A stretch of DNA of 64,000 nt, taken from the NCBI RefSeq assembly GCF_013705725.1, contig NZ_CP055481.1, positions 372,001 through 436,000 on the forward strand. Direction: 5' to 3'. The notes under the pieces are model-generated. The model worked only from the letters and a program-made list of their open reading frames with translations, was not told the DNA's origin and made no database searches. A program made the translations under genes and the position numbers. This DNA is from Klebsiella sp. RHBSTW-00484 (GTDB taxonomy: Bacteria; Pseudomonadota; Gammaproteobacteria; Enterobacterales; Enterobacteriaceae). Positions 46,213 through 55,182 of this stretch are shown one piece after another (within the stretch, counting starts at the first letter, position 1; each line of letters begins with the position of its first letter).

Positions 46213-46220
46213 TGAAGTAA

Positions 46221-46245
46221 AAACGCCCGGCATTGCCGGGCGTTT
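46221..46245 (+). terminator. Terminator of the livKHMGF operon
   Basis: AAACGCCCGGCA-TTGCCGGGCGTTT is an almost loop-less strong stem nine bases after the livF stop. A short T-run is part of the right arm. Confidence 0.85.
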
Positions 46246-46284
46246 GAGTCTGATGACAAACCAGGTTTAAAAATTGTGCTCGCG

Positions 46285-46392
46285 TTTCTGCCGGGCGGCG
46301 GCTGACGCCTTGCCCGGCCTACAAAACCCACAATATCAACAAATTGTGCATTTTTCGTAGGCCCGGTAAGGCGCTAGCCGTCACCGGGCAAT
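46285..46392. repeat. REP-like palindromic pair after livF
   Basis: Two inverted units, CTGCCGGGCGGCGGCTGACGC...CCGGCCTACAAAA and CGTAGGCCCGGTAAGGCGC...CGTCACCGGGCAA, flank an AT-rich spacer. They have the classical enterobacterial REP/PU core, slightly different from the units at 6788 and 26840. They fill the gap between the convergent livF and the dehydratase gene. Confidence 0.8.
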
Positions 46393-46442
46393 TCCACAAG
46401 AACTAACCCTGTCAGCAAACTGCCAGGCGTTTTGCTCGATTC

Positions 46443-48038
46443 CTACAGCTCCAGCGATCGTTTCCACATCATAAAATCATACTGTTCAAGCGCATCCGCT
46501 TTTGTCTGCCAGGTCCCGCTGGCGGTGGCGATAATTTTTTCAAACAGGCCGTCGGCAATTTCCGCCAGCGGGGTACCTTCGATAATCGGCCCGCAGTCGT
46601 AATCGATAATATCCGGCATCTTTTTCGCCAGCGTAGAGTTGGTCGAAACTTTGAGAACCGGAACGATAGGGTTACCCGTCGGCGTACCGAGCCCGGTTGA
46701 GAAGATAACGACGTTGCATCCTGCTGCAACCAGTCCCGTCACCGCATCGACATCATTGCCCGGCGTACAGACCAGTGAAAGGCCGCTCTCGCCCATCGGT
46801 TCGGCGTAATCGCATACTGCGCTCACCGGCGCTCTGCCGCCTTTTTTCGCTGCACCGGCGGATTTGATGGCGTCAGTAATCAGTCCATCGGCAATATTTC
46901 CCGGACTGGGATTATCGGCAATGGTGGTGCCGAAGAAGTTAGCCACATGCTCATAGTTTTTCATCAGCGACAGAAACTTCTCTTTCAGATCGCGACTCAT
47001 GCAGCGTTGTACGATATCCCCCTCCGCGCCGCACAGCTCCGGGAACTCCGCCAGCCCGGATGCACCGCCGAGGGCGACAAGACGGTCTGATACTTCGCCC
47101 ATGGCCGGGTTCGCGCTGATCCCTGAGAATCCGTCGGAAGCGCCGCACTTCACGCCGATTTTGAGATGGGAGAGCGGAACGTCCTGGCGCTCAGCGACGG
47201 GCGCTTCGCGAATTGCGTTGTACGTTTCGGTCAATGCATCCTGCATCATTTTTTCTTCGCTACTCCAGTCCTGCTGTCTGAAGTAGATTACCGGCTTGCT
47301 GAACTGTGGGTTACGCTTCGCGAGTGCGGCCTTGAAATCAACAATTCGCGCTTTTTCACAACCCAGCGCGAAGACCGTTACGCCGAGAACGTTAGGGTGA
47401 TCGGAATAGGCGGCAAGGACGTCGCACATCGTCATGCTGTCTGATGTCGCGCCGCCGCAGCCGGAATTGACGGTGATACAGCGGATACCGTCAAGATGCG
47501 GAAAGGGCAGATGTCGGTTATCGTTTAAAGCGCCAGCCGATGTTACCTGTCGGGCGAAATTTTTCAGGCCGTTATTGGCGTAGCCGAGGGCGTCGTTTAG
47601 TGCATCAGTGACGCGCTGAACGTTGCGGTTTTCACAGAAAACCAGTGGAATGACCAGCCAGTAGTTTGCCGTGGCGACCCGGCCATCTTCACGGACGATC
47701 CCGCGGAAGGTCCGCTGCTGCCAGGCGGAGACATCGGGCTGCTGCCAGTCATAGGGCGCAACGTCGTCAAGCGAAACCGGGGCCGCATAATGTTTGATAT
47801 TGTCGGTAGTGATGGCTTCGCCGCGGGTGATGGGCTGCGTCGCCTTGCCAACCGGAACGCCATATAGCGAAACGATATCGCCGGGCTGGATATCCTGGGT
47901 GGCGAATTTGTGTTTGGCTTTAACATGGCTTTGTAAAACGTACTCTTCATCGTTCCAGTTAACCCGCTGGTCTTTGCGTAAGTCTTGCAGCGCAACGATC
48001 AAGTTATCAGTAGGGTCAATTTTTAAGATGGTCTGCAT
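46443..48038 (-). CDS. UxaA/GarD-family sugar-acid dehydratase (altronate dehydratase-like)
   Basis: A 531-residue protein of the altronate/galactarate dehydratase family. It has an N-terminal SAF-type domain (residues about 10-90) and the long C-terminal catalytic part with GVKCGASDGFSGISANPAMG, EFPELCGAEGDIV, NPSPGNIADGLITDAIKSAGAAKKGG and CTPGNDVDAVTGLVAAGCNVV. The C-terminal half is very close to E. coli UxaA, the N-terminal third less so. It probably dehydrates an aldonic acid such as altronate to a 2-keto-3-deoxy acid, using Fe(II). The adjacent transporter and aldolase genes fit a full uptake-dehydration-cleavage pathway. The exact substrate is unknown, so uxaA is not assigned. Confidence 0.86.
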   Translation of the reverse strand: MQTILKIDPTDNLIVALQDLRKDQRVNWNDEEYVLQSHVKAKHKFATQDIQPGDIVSLYGVPVGKATQPITRGEAITTDNIKHYAAPVSLDDVAPYDWQQPDVSAWQQRTFRGIVREDGRVATANYWLVIPLVFCENRNVQRVTDALNDALGYANNGLKNFARQVTSAGALNDNRHLPFPHLDGIRCITVNSGCGGATSDSMTMCDVLAAYSDHPNVLGVTVFALGCEKARIVDFKAALAKRNPQFSKPVIYFRQQDWSSEEKMMQDALTETYNAIREAPVAERQDVPLSHLKIGVKCGASDGFSGISANPAMGEVSDRLVALGGASGLAEFPELCGAEGDIVQRCMSRDLKEKFLSLMKNYEHVANFFGTTIADNPSPGNIADGLITDAIKSAGAAKKGGRAPVSAVCDYAEPMGESGLSLVCTPGNDVDAVTGLVAAGCNVVIFSTGLGTPTGNPIVPVLKVSTNSTLAKKMPDIIDYDCGPIIEGTPLAEIADGLFEKIIATASGTWQTKADALEQYDFMMWKRSLEL

Positions 48039-48071
48039 TTGATTATCCTTTTTTATGAGTGCATCAGGACT

Positions 48072-49382
48072 TTAGTGATGAGTGACCGCGACGCCGTTTG
48101 TCGCTTTTCTGCCTGCGAGTGCGGCAATCAGCAGTGCGCAGCAGACGGTGATAAGCGACAGGGCGACCAGTCCCGCCGAATCGTTGCCGAAGAAGGCATC
48201 GACCTCAACGCGAATGAGCGGAGCCAGAAAGCTACAAAACGCGCCCATCGTGGTACAGAAGCCGATACTGGCCGCCAGCGCTGAACCTGACACAATCTGC
48301 GCCGGGAAGGTCCAGAAAATAGGCTGTACGGAGAGGAAGCCGATCGCCGAGAGCGAGAGGGCGGCAATGGCCAGCACCGGGCCAGACCAGGCCGAAACAA
48401 ACAGACCCAGCGCCGCTGCCAGCATGCACAGTACCGAAATCAGGATCCGCCGGTTCGGCATTTTATCTGCCAGACGCGGGATGTAATAGACGCCGACGGC
48501 AGAGCAGGCCCACGGAATGGCGGCAACTAACGACTCTTTAAAGCCGAGCGTGGATCCCATTAATGAGGCAACTTGCGAAGGCAGGAAGAACATCAGTCCG
48601 TAAACGCTGATCTGGATGGTGCCGTAGATCAGCGCCAGGTGCCAGACTTTAAGGCTTTTCAGCGCGGTACTGACGCTGCTGGTTTCGGTTTGTCGCTGCT
48701 CCTGCTGAAGCTGCTCAATCAGCGCTTTTTTCTCCTCTTCGTTCAGGAAACGAGCTTTGTCCGGCGTATCGTCGAGCCAGAACCAGGCAAAGATCCCCAT
48801 GATGACCGCCGGGATCCCTTCGATAAAGAACATCCAGAACCAACCGGGCTTGCCGAGAAAACCGTGCATTTCCAGTAGTGCGCCGGAGAGAGGCGAGCCT
48901 AAGGTCAACGCCAGCGGGACGCCGAGGACGAAAATGCCGACCACGGACGCGCGAACCTTATTAGGGAAGTAGATTGAGGCCAGCAGCAGAATGCCGGGGT
49001 AAAAACCCGCTTCGCCTAATCCCAATAAGAAACGCAGGACAATAAATTGGGTTTCCGTCTGTACCAGCCCGGTGAGGGCAGACAATATGCCCCACAGGAT
49101 GGTGGTGATACTTAACCATTTTTGCGCGCCAATCTTATTGAGGATCAGGTTGGCTGGAATACCAAACAACGCATAGGCGGCGAAAAATATCCCTGCGCCG
49201 AGGGCAAAGGCAGAGTTGGAGAGCCCAATATCCACCTGCATCGCCTCTTTGGCGAATCCCACGTTGACCCTGTCGATAAAGGCGATGAAGTATAAAATAA
49301 ACATCAGTGGCACCAGGCGCTTCCATGATTTAGTAATCGCGGAATTCAATACCGGGTTGTCGTAAGCTGTGATCGTTTTCAT
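48072..49382 (-). CDS. MFS sugar-acid transporter (ACS/hexuronate family)
   Basis: A 436-residue MFS protein with twelve predicted helices and a large cytoplasmic loop around residues 205-235 (KKALIEQLQQEQRQTE). The motif FIDRVNVGFAKEAM in helix 1 and FLLGLGEAGFYPGILLLASIYFP in helix 4 are typical of anion:cation symporters such as ExuT, GudP and the tartrate transporters. It should take up the substrate of the adjacent dehydratase by proton symport. Lies 33 bases upstream of the dehydratase gene on the same strand. Confidence 0.87.
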   Translation of the reverse strand: MKTITAYDNPVLNSAITKSWKRLVPLMFILYFIAFIDRVNVGFAKEAMQVDIGLSNSAFALGAGIFFAAYALFGIPANLILNKIGAQKWLSITTILWGILSALTGLVQTETQFIVLRFLLGLGEAGFYPGILLLASIYFPNKVRASVVGIFVLGVPLALTLGSPLSGALLEMHGFLGKPGWFWMFFIEGIPAVIMGIFAWFWLDDTPDKARFLNEEEKKALIEQLQQEQRQTETSSVSTALKSLKVWHLALIYGTIQISVYGLMFFLPSQVASLMGSTLGFKESLVAAIPWACSAVGVYYIPRLADKMPNRRILISVLCMLAAALGLFVSAWSGPVLAIAALSLSAIGFLSVQPIFWTFPAQIVSGSALAASIGFCTTMGAFCSFLAPLIRVEVDAFFGNDSAGLVALSLITVCCALLIAALAGRKATNGVAVTHH

Positions 49383-49400
49383 AATACCTCCGCGTTGAGG

Positions 49401-50300
49401 TCAGGCATTAATGGCAATACCAGCCCGGGAAAGTATGTGCTGAATACTTTCGGTCTGGCCGGTTGAGAGCGTGCTAAAAGGTGGCGTGCAGCGATCGGAC
49501 TGAATAATTCCGCGCAGCTGTAACGCTTTTTTAAATGTGGGAATGAACGGATCGTTAACCGCGTAAATATCCATTAAATCATCCACTTTTTTCTGGAATA
49601 GCGAAATCTGGTCCAGATTGTTATCGTTAAATGCCTGTATCCAGTCGCGGAAGATCTCCGGGCAAATATTGGATAACCCGCCGATACATCCATCTCCTCC
49701 TGACAAGACGTTATGCGCAAAGTTATTGTCATAACCGGCATAGACTTCAAAATATGGCAGTTCAGATTTTACCTGGCGAATAACCTGCGCCGTATGATTG
49801 GTGTCCGGAATTGTGTCCTTAAGACCGATAATATTGGGGAATTCTCTGGCGAGGCGTAAACAGACTTCGGGCGAGACGGAATAACCGGTACGTTCCGGGA
49901 AGTTATAGATGAAGATTTTGGCGGCAGTACGGCGAGCTATCTGGCTATAAAATGTATAAATTCCCTCATCAGTCAGGCGGAAGTACCAGGGGCTGATAAT
50001 CATAACGCCATCAAGCCCGCATTCGTCGGCGTAGTTTGCCAGTTCTACGCACTCGTCAATATCCATGCGGCTGGTGCCCGCATAGGCCTTTATTCCATCT
50101 CGCGGGAATTCCGCCGTCATTTGAATAATCTGACGGGATGTTTTCATATCCAGGGAGAAAAACTCACCGGTACTGCCCATGACGACAAATCCCGATACGC
50201 TTTTTTTGATGAACTCGTACAGACGGAAGTTTCCTTCCGGATCCAGTTTGCCTCGTTCGTCAAAAACAGTTATTGCAGGGGTAATGTAGCGACTTTGCAT
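49401..50300 (-). CDS. DapA-family aldolase (2-keto-3-deoxy sugar acid type)
   Basis: A 299-residue class I aldolase of the dihydrodipicolinate synthase/N-acetylneuraminate lyase family. The Schiff-base lysine is K161 in IIGLKDTIPD and the catalytic tyrosine Y132 is in IYNFPERTGY; the GSTGEFFSL motif is at residues 42-50. It resembles YagE-type 2-keto-3-deoxygluconate aldolases more than DapA. It would cleave the product of the UxaA-like dehydratase to pyruvate and an aldehyde. The start at 50300 (MQSRYITPAI) is chosen by family length; 34 further in-frame codons upstream have no family support. First gene of the three-gene operon. Confidence 0.86.
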   Translation of the reverse strand: MQSRYITPAITVFDERGKLDPEGNFRLYEFIKKSVSGFVVMGSTGEFFSLDMKTSRQIIQMTAEFPRDGIKAYAGTSRMDIDECVELANYADECGLDGVMIISPWYFRLTDEGIYTFYSQIARRTAAKIFIYNFPERTGYSVSPEVCLRLAREFPNIIGLKDTIPDTNHTAQVIRQVKSELPYFEVYAGYDNNFAHNVLSGGDGCIGGLSNICPEIFRDWIQAFNDNNLDQISLFQKKVDDLMDIYAVNDPFIPTFKKALQLRGIIQSDRCTPPFSTLSTGQTESIQHILSRAGIAINA

Positions 50301-50525
50301 GTTATGCCTCTTTGTTGTTCGTATATGCGAACATCGTTTGTATTTGCGATTGAGCATAAGTAAACACGACGGGAATGCGAAGTCAAATGGCGAAAAACGC
50401 ATCAGGATGATTAATTAAGTCAATGAATCAATGAGGAAATGATCGGAGTGGTCAGGTGCCGCAGCGAGTAATTAAATATCGGTATTGTGTGGGGAATCAC
50501 AATTCCTGTGGCATATATTTACAAA

Positions 50526-50653
50526 TATACCCTAAATAATTCGAGTTGTATGAAGGCGGCAAGAGAGTGAGTCCCCAGGAGCTTACTGAAGTAAGTGACT
50601 GGGGTGAGTGAACGCAGCCAACGCACAGGCAACTTGAAGTATGACGGGTATAA
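50526..50653. repeat. ERIC element
   Basis: About 127 bp with the ERIC hallmark AAGTAAGTGACTGGGGTGAG near 50590 and the paired GTGAGTCCCCAGGAGCTTAC just before it; the outer ends TATACCC and GGGTATA are inverted. It lies between the aldolase gene and the IclR gene. It is much better conserved than the copy at 40181-40285. Confidence 0.92.
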
Positions 50654-50654
50654 A

Positions 50655-51422
50655 TTAGTAATTTTTGATATCGGGCAGCTTGTTCAGCACGCTTTCAATC
50701 CTGTCTTTCGCGTCTTTTAACGAACGAATGACCTGTTGGGTTTTTTCATCAGTGGCGCGAAAGGAAGGTAATGAGACGCTAATTGCTGCCAGAATAATGC
50801 CTTTCTGCTGCAGGGGGACGGCGAAGCAGATGGTATCGTCGTTGATTTCCCGATCGTCCATGGCATAACCGTTATCTGCGACCTGCACTAACTGCTGACG
50901 AAGCTGAGCCATATCCGTCACGCTGCGAGCGGTGACGGAAGGGAGACCTTGCGGATAGAGTTCCAGAATCTCTTCGTCGCGGTGCTTATGCAGCAGTGCT
51001 TTTCCCAACGCAGAGCAAATTGCCGGAAGACGCGTTCCTACCTTAGAGACCAGCTGTACGGTTTGCTCACCCTGCACTTTATCAACGTAAAGCACCCAGG
51101 CGTCATCCAGAATCCCGAGCTGGCAAACCTCATTGCACTCATTAACCACCGTGTGCATTTCACTATTGATCATTTTAAGCCAGAACTCTTTTTCAACCGT
51201 TGAGCTGGCCAGCACCGCGCATGAGATCCCCAGGGTGTAAATACCGTTGCGATCGTCGTGGCTGATATATTTTCGGTATTGTAATGATTTGAGGATGGGA
51301 AAAATCGTTCCTTTCGAAATATCCGTTTTGAGCGATAGCTCAGAAAGCGTCATCCCATCCGCGTTGGCTAATGTTTCCAGAATGAGTAAAACGCGCTCGG
51401 TAGGTTTATGAAGCGTCTTCAT
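50655..51422 (-). CDS. IclR-family transcription regulator
   Basis: A 255-residue regulator: N-terminal winged helix-turn-helix (residues 6-65, ERVLLILETLANADGMTLSELSLKTDISKGTIFPILKSL) and a C-terminal IclR effector domain (about 80-250, with VGTRLPAICSALGKALL and DDREINDDTICFAVPL). It lies upstream of and in the same direction as the aldolase-transporter-dehydratase genes, so it most likely controls them in response to a sugar-acid intermediate. The effector is unknown. Confidence 0.88.
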   Translation of the reverse strand: MKTLHKPTERVLLILETLANADGMTLSELSLKTDISKGTIFPILKSLQYRKYISHDDRNGIYTLGISCAVLASSTVEKEFWLKMINSEMHTVVNECNEVCQLGILDDAWVLYVDKVQGEQTVQLVSKVGTRLPAICSALGKALLHKHRDEEILELYPQGLPSVTARSVTDMAQLRQQLVQVADNGYAMDDREINDDTICFAVPLQQKGIILAAISVSLPSFRATDEKTQQVIRSLKDAKDRIESVLNKLPDIKNY

Positions 51423-51578
51423 ATTTTTCCTTGTGACGGTTCGCCGGAGAGTGCTTTTTAACGAACCTTATTTAACTACAGATTCCCTTTTATCTGTAGC
51501 CTGGCCAGCCTCTCTTTTTCGCTTTGCCATTTCCCTGCCACTTTTTTTTCACCGTTTCATCATGTTTTCGCCAATTTA

Positions 51579-51600
51579 TTGTAATATTTCTGTAATGCAA
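51579..51600 (+). promoter_or_regulatory. Candidate PhoB box upstream of ugpB
   Basis: TTGTAAT-ATTT-CTGTAAT-GCAA gives two 7-base half-sites with the 11-base period of a pho box (consensus CTGTCAT repeats). It lies about 95 bases ahead of the ugpB start. The ugp operon is a known PhoB target in E. coli, which supports the call. The exact -10 element was not fixed. Confidence 0.65.
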
Positions 51601-51693
51601 TAGTTATTTTTCTGTCATTCGAGCATGTCATGTTACCCCCGCGAGCATAAAACGCGTGAAATCGCGCATCCGGAACAACAAGAGAGATAACCG

Positions 51694-53010
51694 ATGAAAT
51701 CGTTACGACATACAGCTTTAGGACTGGCGCTCAGCCTGGCGTTTGCCGGACAAGCCCTGGCGGTAACCACTATTCCGTTCTGGCATTCGATGGAAGGGGA
51801 GTTAGGGAAAGAAGTTGATTCACTGGCGCAACGTTTCAACGCGGCCAATCCTGATTACAAAATTGTTCCGGTTTACAAAGGCAACTATGAGCAGAGCCTG
51901 AGCGCGGGTATCGCTGCGTTCCGTACCGGCAACGCCCCGGCGCTTTTGCAGGTCTATGAAGTGGGGACCGCGACGATGATGGCTTCCAAAGCCATTAAAC
52001 CGGTTTATCAGGTATTCAGCGATGCGGGCATCAAGTTTGATGAGACGCAGTTCGTGCCGACCGTTTCAGGTTATTACACCGACTCCAAAACCGGCCATCT
52101 GCTCTCCCAGCCGTTTAACAGCTCCACTCCGGTGCTGTACTACAACAAAGACGCCTTCAAAAAAGCTGGTTTAGACCCGGAACAGCCACCAAAAACCTGG
52201 CAGGATCTGGCAGCCTATACCGCCAAGCTGAAAGCGGCGGGTATGAAGTGCGGCTACGCCAGCGGCTGGCAGGGCTGGATTCAGATTGAAAACTTCAGCG
52301 CCTGGCATGGTCTGCCGGTCGCCACCAAAAACAACGGCTTTGATGGTACCGATGCGGTGCTTGAGTTCAACAAGCCGGAGCAGGTGAAACATATCGCCCT
52401 GCTCGAAGAGATGAACAAGAAGGGTGATTTCAGTTACTTCGGACGTAAAGACGAGTCCACCGAGAAGTTCTATAACGGCGACTGCGCGATTACTACCGCC
52501 TCTTCCGGCTCCCTGGCGGATATCCGTCAGTACGCCAAATTCAACTACGGCGTTGGCATGATGCCGTACGATGCCGACGTGAAGGGCGCGCCGCAGAACG
52601 CCATTATCGGCGGGGCCAGCCTGTGGGTGATGCAAGGTAAAGATAAAGAAACTTATACTGGCGTCGCTAAATTCCTCGATTTCCTCGCTAAACCAGAAAA
52701 TGCTGCCGAATGGCATCAGAAAACCGGCTATCTGCCAATTACCACCGCCGCTTACAACCTGACCCGTGAGCAGGGCTTCTATGATAAGAACCCGGGGGCG
52801 GATATCGCTACGCGCCAGATGCTGAACAAACCACCGTTGCCGTTTACCAAAGGCCTGCGCTTGGGCAACATGCCGCAGATCCGCACCATCGTGGATGAGG
52901 AACTGGAAAGCGTATGGACCGGTAAGAAAACACCGCAACAGGCGCTGGACTCCGCCGTTGAACGCGGTAATCAGCTGCTGCGCCGTTTTGAGCAGTCGAC
53001 GAAGTCTTAA
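51694..53010 (+). CDS. ugpB: sn-glycerol-3-phosphate-binding periplasmic protein UgpB
   Basis: A 438-residue periplasmic binding protein with signal peptide [23 protein letters not shown] and the mature start [18 protein letters not shown]. It captures glycerol-3-phosphate and glycerophosphodiesters for the UgpAEC permease under phosphate starvation. The whole protein is intact. In E. coli ugpA follows directly; here an IS110-type element of 1200 bp and palindromic repeat DNA separate ugpB from ugpA. Confidence 0.97.
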   Translation: MKSLRHTALGLALSLAFAGQALAVTTIPFWHSMEGELGKEVDSLAQRFNAANPDYKIVPVYKGNYEQSLSAGIAAFRTGNAPALLQVYEVGTATMMASKAIKPVYQVFSDAGIKFDETQFVPTVSGYYTDSKTGHLLSQPFNSSTPVLYYNKDAFKKAGLDPEQPPKTWQDLAAYTAKLKAAGMKCGYASGWQGWIQIENFSAWHGLPVATKNNGFDGTDAVLEFNKPEQVKHIALLEEMNKKGDFSYFGRKDESTEKFYNGDCAITTASSGSLADIRQYAKFNYGVGMMPYDADVKGAPQNAIIGGASLWVMQGKDKETYTGVAKFLDFLAKPENAAEWHQKTGYLPITTAAYNLTREQGFYDKNPGADIATRQMLNKPPLPFTKGLRLGNMPQIRTIVDEELESVWTGKKTPQQALDSAVERGNQLLRRFEQSTKS

Positions 53011-53073
53011 TTTTATAGCCTGACCCCCTCACCCTAGCCCTCGCCCCTTTGGGGAGAGATACCGTCTTGCCGG

Positions 53074-54036
53074 TTATCCTGCAAGTGGTATTTCAGCGTT
53101 AAATTCATGCCCGGATTTCACCACACCATAAGCCAGCTGCAGTAATTTCCTCATTCCTGCACACACTCGCTCTTTCCCTGTCTTACCCCGGGCTGCAAGC
53201 CTTTCCATCAGGTTTTTCACCACCTTATTGCATCTTCCTGCCACTACCGCTGGCATATACAGTGCGCTACGCAGCTCTGCATGGCCCACTTTCGACAGCC
53301 TGCTTTTCCCTTTCCACATCCCTGACTCACAACGACGAGGATTCAAACCAGCATACGCCACCAGTGCCTTGCTGTTGCTGAACCGTCGCAGATTTCCTGC
53401 GAACGCCAGCAGGCTCACACTCAGCATGTCTCCTATTCCGGGGATACTTTTCAGTAGCTCCCGGTCCCGCTTCAGGTCTGGGTTATCATCGATATGCCGG
53501 TTGATTTTATTGCGGGTTTCTTCAATCAGCTCATCCAGCATCGTAACGTGTTCATTCAGGGAAGGAACGATGACTTCATCTGCTGCCTCAAGGCGGTTCA
53601 TCTCCATCTGACGCATCTCTTCCAGGTTACGCAGGTGGCGTACCAGAGCCGTCAGTTGTCGTTCGCTCAGCGGCGCAGGATGCCAGGGGGCCGGCTGATA
53701 CAGAGCGCAGTAGCGCGCTATCAGCGCCGCGTCGCTTTTGTCCGTTTTATTGCGGGTCAGTTCAGTGTTTGCGAACGCATGGATACGTGCCGGGTTTTCA
53801 AGGCTGACGCAGCAGCCATTATCGGCCAGCAGGGTGGCCAGTTCAGTGCTGTAGCAACCTGTTGCCTCCATGCAGACATGACAGTGACCAAAACGCGCCA
53901 GCCAGTTCAGAAATTCGCGGCATCCGGCTGGGGTATTGGCGAATTTTTTGGTTTTGTACTTCTGGTTTGGCAGCAGGACAGCAACGTCGAATTTGAGTTT
54001 GGCGATATCAACGCCGACAGGGACAAGATTCATCAT
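53074..54036 (-). CDS. IS110-family DEDD transposase/recombinase, copy 1
   Basis: A 320-residue recombinase. The RuvC-like DEDD residues are D10 (GVDIAK), E57 (CMEATG), D99 and D102 (NKTDKSDAA). The C-terminal Tnp domain has SIPGIGDMLSVSLL and AYAGLNPRRCESG, with S238 as the probable nucleophile. All five positions keep the spacing of the bridge-RNA-guided recombinase IS621, offset by one to three residues. The long upstream and very short downstream non-coding parts place it in the IS110 rather than the IS1111 group. Intact and identical to the second copy, so it is likely active or recently active. Confidence 0.93.
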   Translation of the reverse strand: MMNLVPVGVDIAKLKFDVAVLLPNQKYKTKKFANTPAGCREFLNWLARFGHCHVCMEATGCYSTELATLLADNGCCVSLENPARIHAFANTELTRNKTDKSDAALIARYCALYQPAPWHPAPLSERQLTALVRHLRNLEEMRQMEMNRLEAADEVIVPSLNEHVTMLDELIEETRNKINRHIDDNPDLKRDRELLKSIPGIGDMLSVSLLAFAGNLRRFSNSKALVAYAGLNPRRCESGMWKGKSRLSKVGHAELRSALYMPAVVAGRCNKVVKNLMERLAARGKTGKERVCAGMRKLLQLAYGVVKSGHEFNAEIPLAG

Positions 54037-54059
54037 GGTACTCCGTAACCTTATGAATA

Positions 54060-54250
54060 TTATCGCCGGACCATCCTTATATGTGGGTGCTCAGGGCACA
54101 GGATACCGTTCGGTCTTGAGGCGACAGGGAAACAGGTTACCGGGGCATAATCTCTCCCGCGGGCTCAGGGGCTCCAGGGCTGGGTGATGCTCACCGGTAA
54201 CCTCCCGATGATCAGTCGGGGATCTTCTCCGCCGGAACGGAGAAGGTCAA
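54060..54250 (-). ncRNA. Putative bridge RNA of the IS110-type element, copy 1
   Basis: Read on the minus strand from 54250 down, the leader has: a 5' hairpin CTTCTCCG/CGGAGAAG (54245-54224); a small hairpin CCCGA/TCGGG (54220-54204); a loop closed by the 10-bp stem AGGTTACCGG/CCGGTAACCT (54203-54194 with 54143-54134); and a second loop closed by TCGCC/GGCGA and GACC/GGTC (54124-54112 with 54072-54063). The first loop holds CCCAGCCCT, resembling the left target, and GGGAGAG, the complement of the right target CTCTCCC. The second holds ACGGTATC, as at the element's right end, and ATAAGG, complementary to its left end. Transcription and fold are inferred. Confidence 0.7.
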
Positions 54251-54294
54251 GACATAAGGGCCGGGGTGAGGGGAAACCAACGCAGAGTTTAACT

Positions 54295-55182
54295 ATGTCC
54301 TCATCCCGTCCGGTGTTTAAATCCCGCTGGCTGCCCTACGCATTAGTTGCGCCACAGTTGGTCATCACCGTTATCTTCTTTATCTGGCCTGCGGGCGAAG
54401 CGCTGTGGTATTCGCTACAGAGCGTCGATCCTTTTGGGCTCTCCAGCCAGTTTGTTGGTCTGGATAACTTCCTGATGCTATTCCACGACCCGTACTATCT
54501 GGATTCGTTCTGGACGACGATCAAGTTCAGCACGATGGTCACCTTCAGCGGCCTGTTGATCTCGCTATTTTTTGCCGCGCTGGTGGATTACGTGGTGCGC
54601 GGTAGCCGTTTCTACCAAACGCTGATGCTGCTGCCTTATGCCGTTGCGCCTGCGGTGGCCGCCGTGCTGTGGATCTTCCTGTTCAACCCCGGGCGCGGGC
54701 TGATTACCCATTTTCTCGGCGAGCTTGGCTACGACTGGAACCACGCGCAGAGCAGCGGACAGGCGATGTTCCTCGTGGTTTTCGCCTCGGTATGGAAGCA
54801 GATTAGTTACAACTTCCTTTTCTTCTTTGCCGCGCTGCAATCTATACCCCGTTCGCTGGTGGAAGCCGCCGCCATTGACGGCGCGGGGCCGATTCGCCGC
54901 TTCTTCAAGCTGGCGCTGCCGCTGATTGCCCCGGTGAGTTTCTTCCTGCTGGTGGTGAACCTGGTGTACGCCTTTTTTGATACTTTCCCGGTTATCGATG
55001 CCGCAACCGGCGGCGGGCCGGTACAGGCAACGACAACGCTGATTTATAAAATCTACCGTGAGGGTTTTGCCGGGCTCGACCTTTCGGCATCCGCCGCCCA
55101 GTCGGTAGTGCTGATGTTCCTCGTCATTATTCTGACGGTGGTGCAGTTCCGCTACGTTGAAAGTAAGGTGCGCTACCAATGA
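54295..55182 (+). CDS. ugpA: Glycerol-3-phosphate ABC transporter permease UgpA
   Basis: A 295-residue MalF-type permease with six helices and the EAA loop [22 protein letters not shown]. The start at 54295 ([12 protein letters not shown]) matches E. coli; the frame is open back into the IS element but that part is not real. With UgpE it forms the channel for the UgpB-bound substrate. Its normal transcript from the ugpB promoter now has to cross 1.2 kb of antisense IS sequence. Confidence 0.96.
   Translation: MSSSRPVFKSRWLPYALVAPQLVITVIFFIWPAGEALWYSLQSVDPFGLSSQFVGLDNFLMLFHDPYYLDSFWTTIKFSTMVTFSGLLISLFFAALVDYVVRGSRFYQTLMLLPYAVAPAVAAVLWIFLFNPGRGLITHFLGELGYDWNHAQSSGQAMFLVVFASVWKQISYNFLFFFAALQSIPRSLVEAAAIDGAGPIRRFFKLALPLIAPVSFFLLVVNLVYAFFDTFPVIDAATGGGPVQATTTLIYKIYREGFAGLDLSASAAQSVVLMFLVIILTVVQFRYVESKVRYQ

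Larger units (their letters stand above)
53059..54258 (-). mobile_element. IS110-family insertion sequence, copy 1 (between ugpB and ugpA)
   Basis: The boundaries come from comparing the two copies. They are identical over 53052-54260 and 60184-61392 and diverge outside. Placing the element between repeated AG dinucleotides (CT on the transposase strand) at 53057-53058 and 54257-54258 restores an unbroken repeat of the type GGGAGAG|GG..GGGTGAGGG, like the free site at 40379-40399. This gives 1200 bp including one core dinucleotide. There are no terminal inverted repeats, as usual for IS110. The transposase reads on the minus strand, with a 222-bp leader and a short tail of about 15 bp. Confidence 0.9.

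Noticed and set aside
53494..54048. 184-codon plus-strand frame inside the IS element, repeated at 60626-61180
   Set aside because: It is antisense to the transposase, and its repetition only reflects the second IS copy. IS110 elements have a single recombinase gene.
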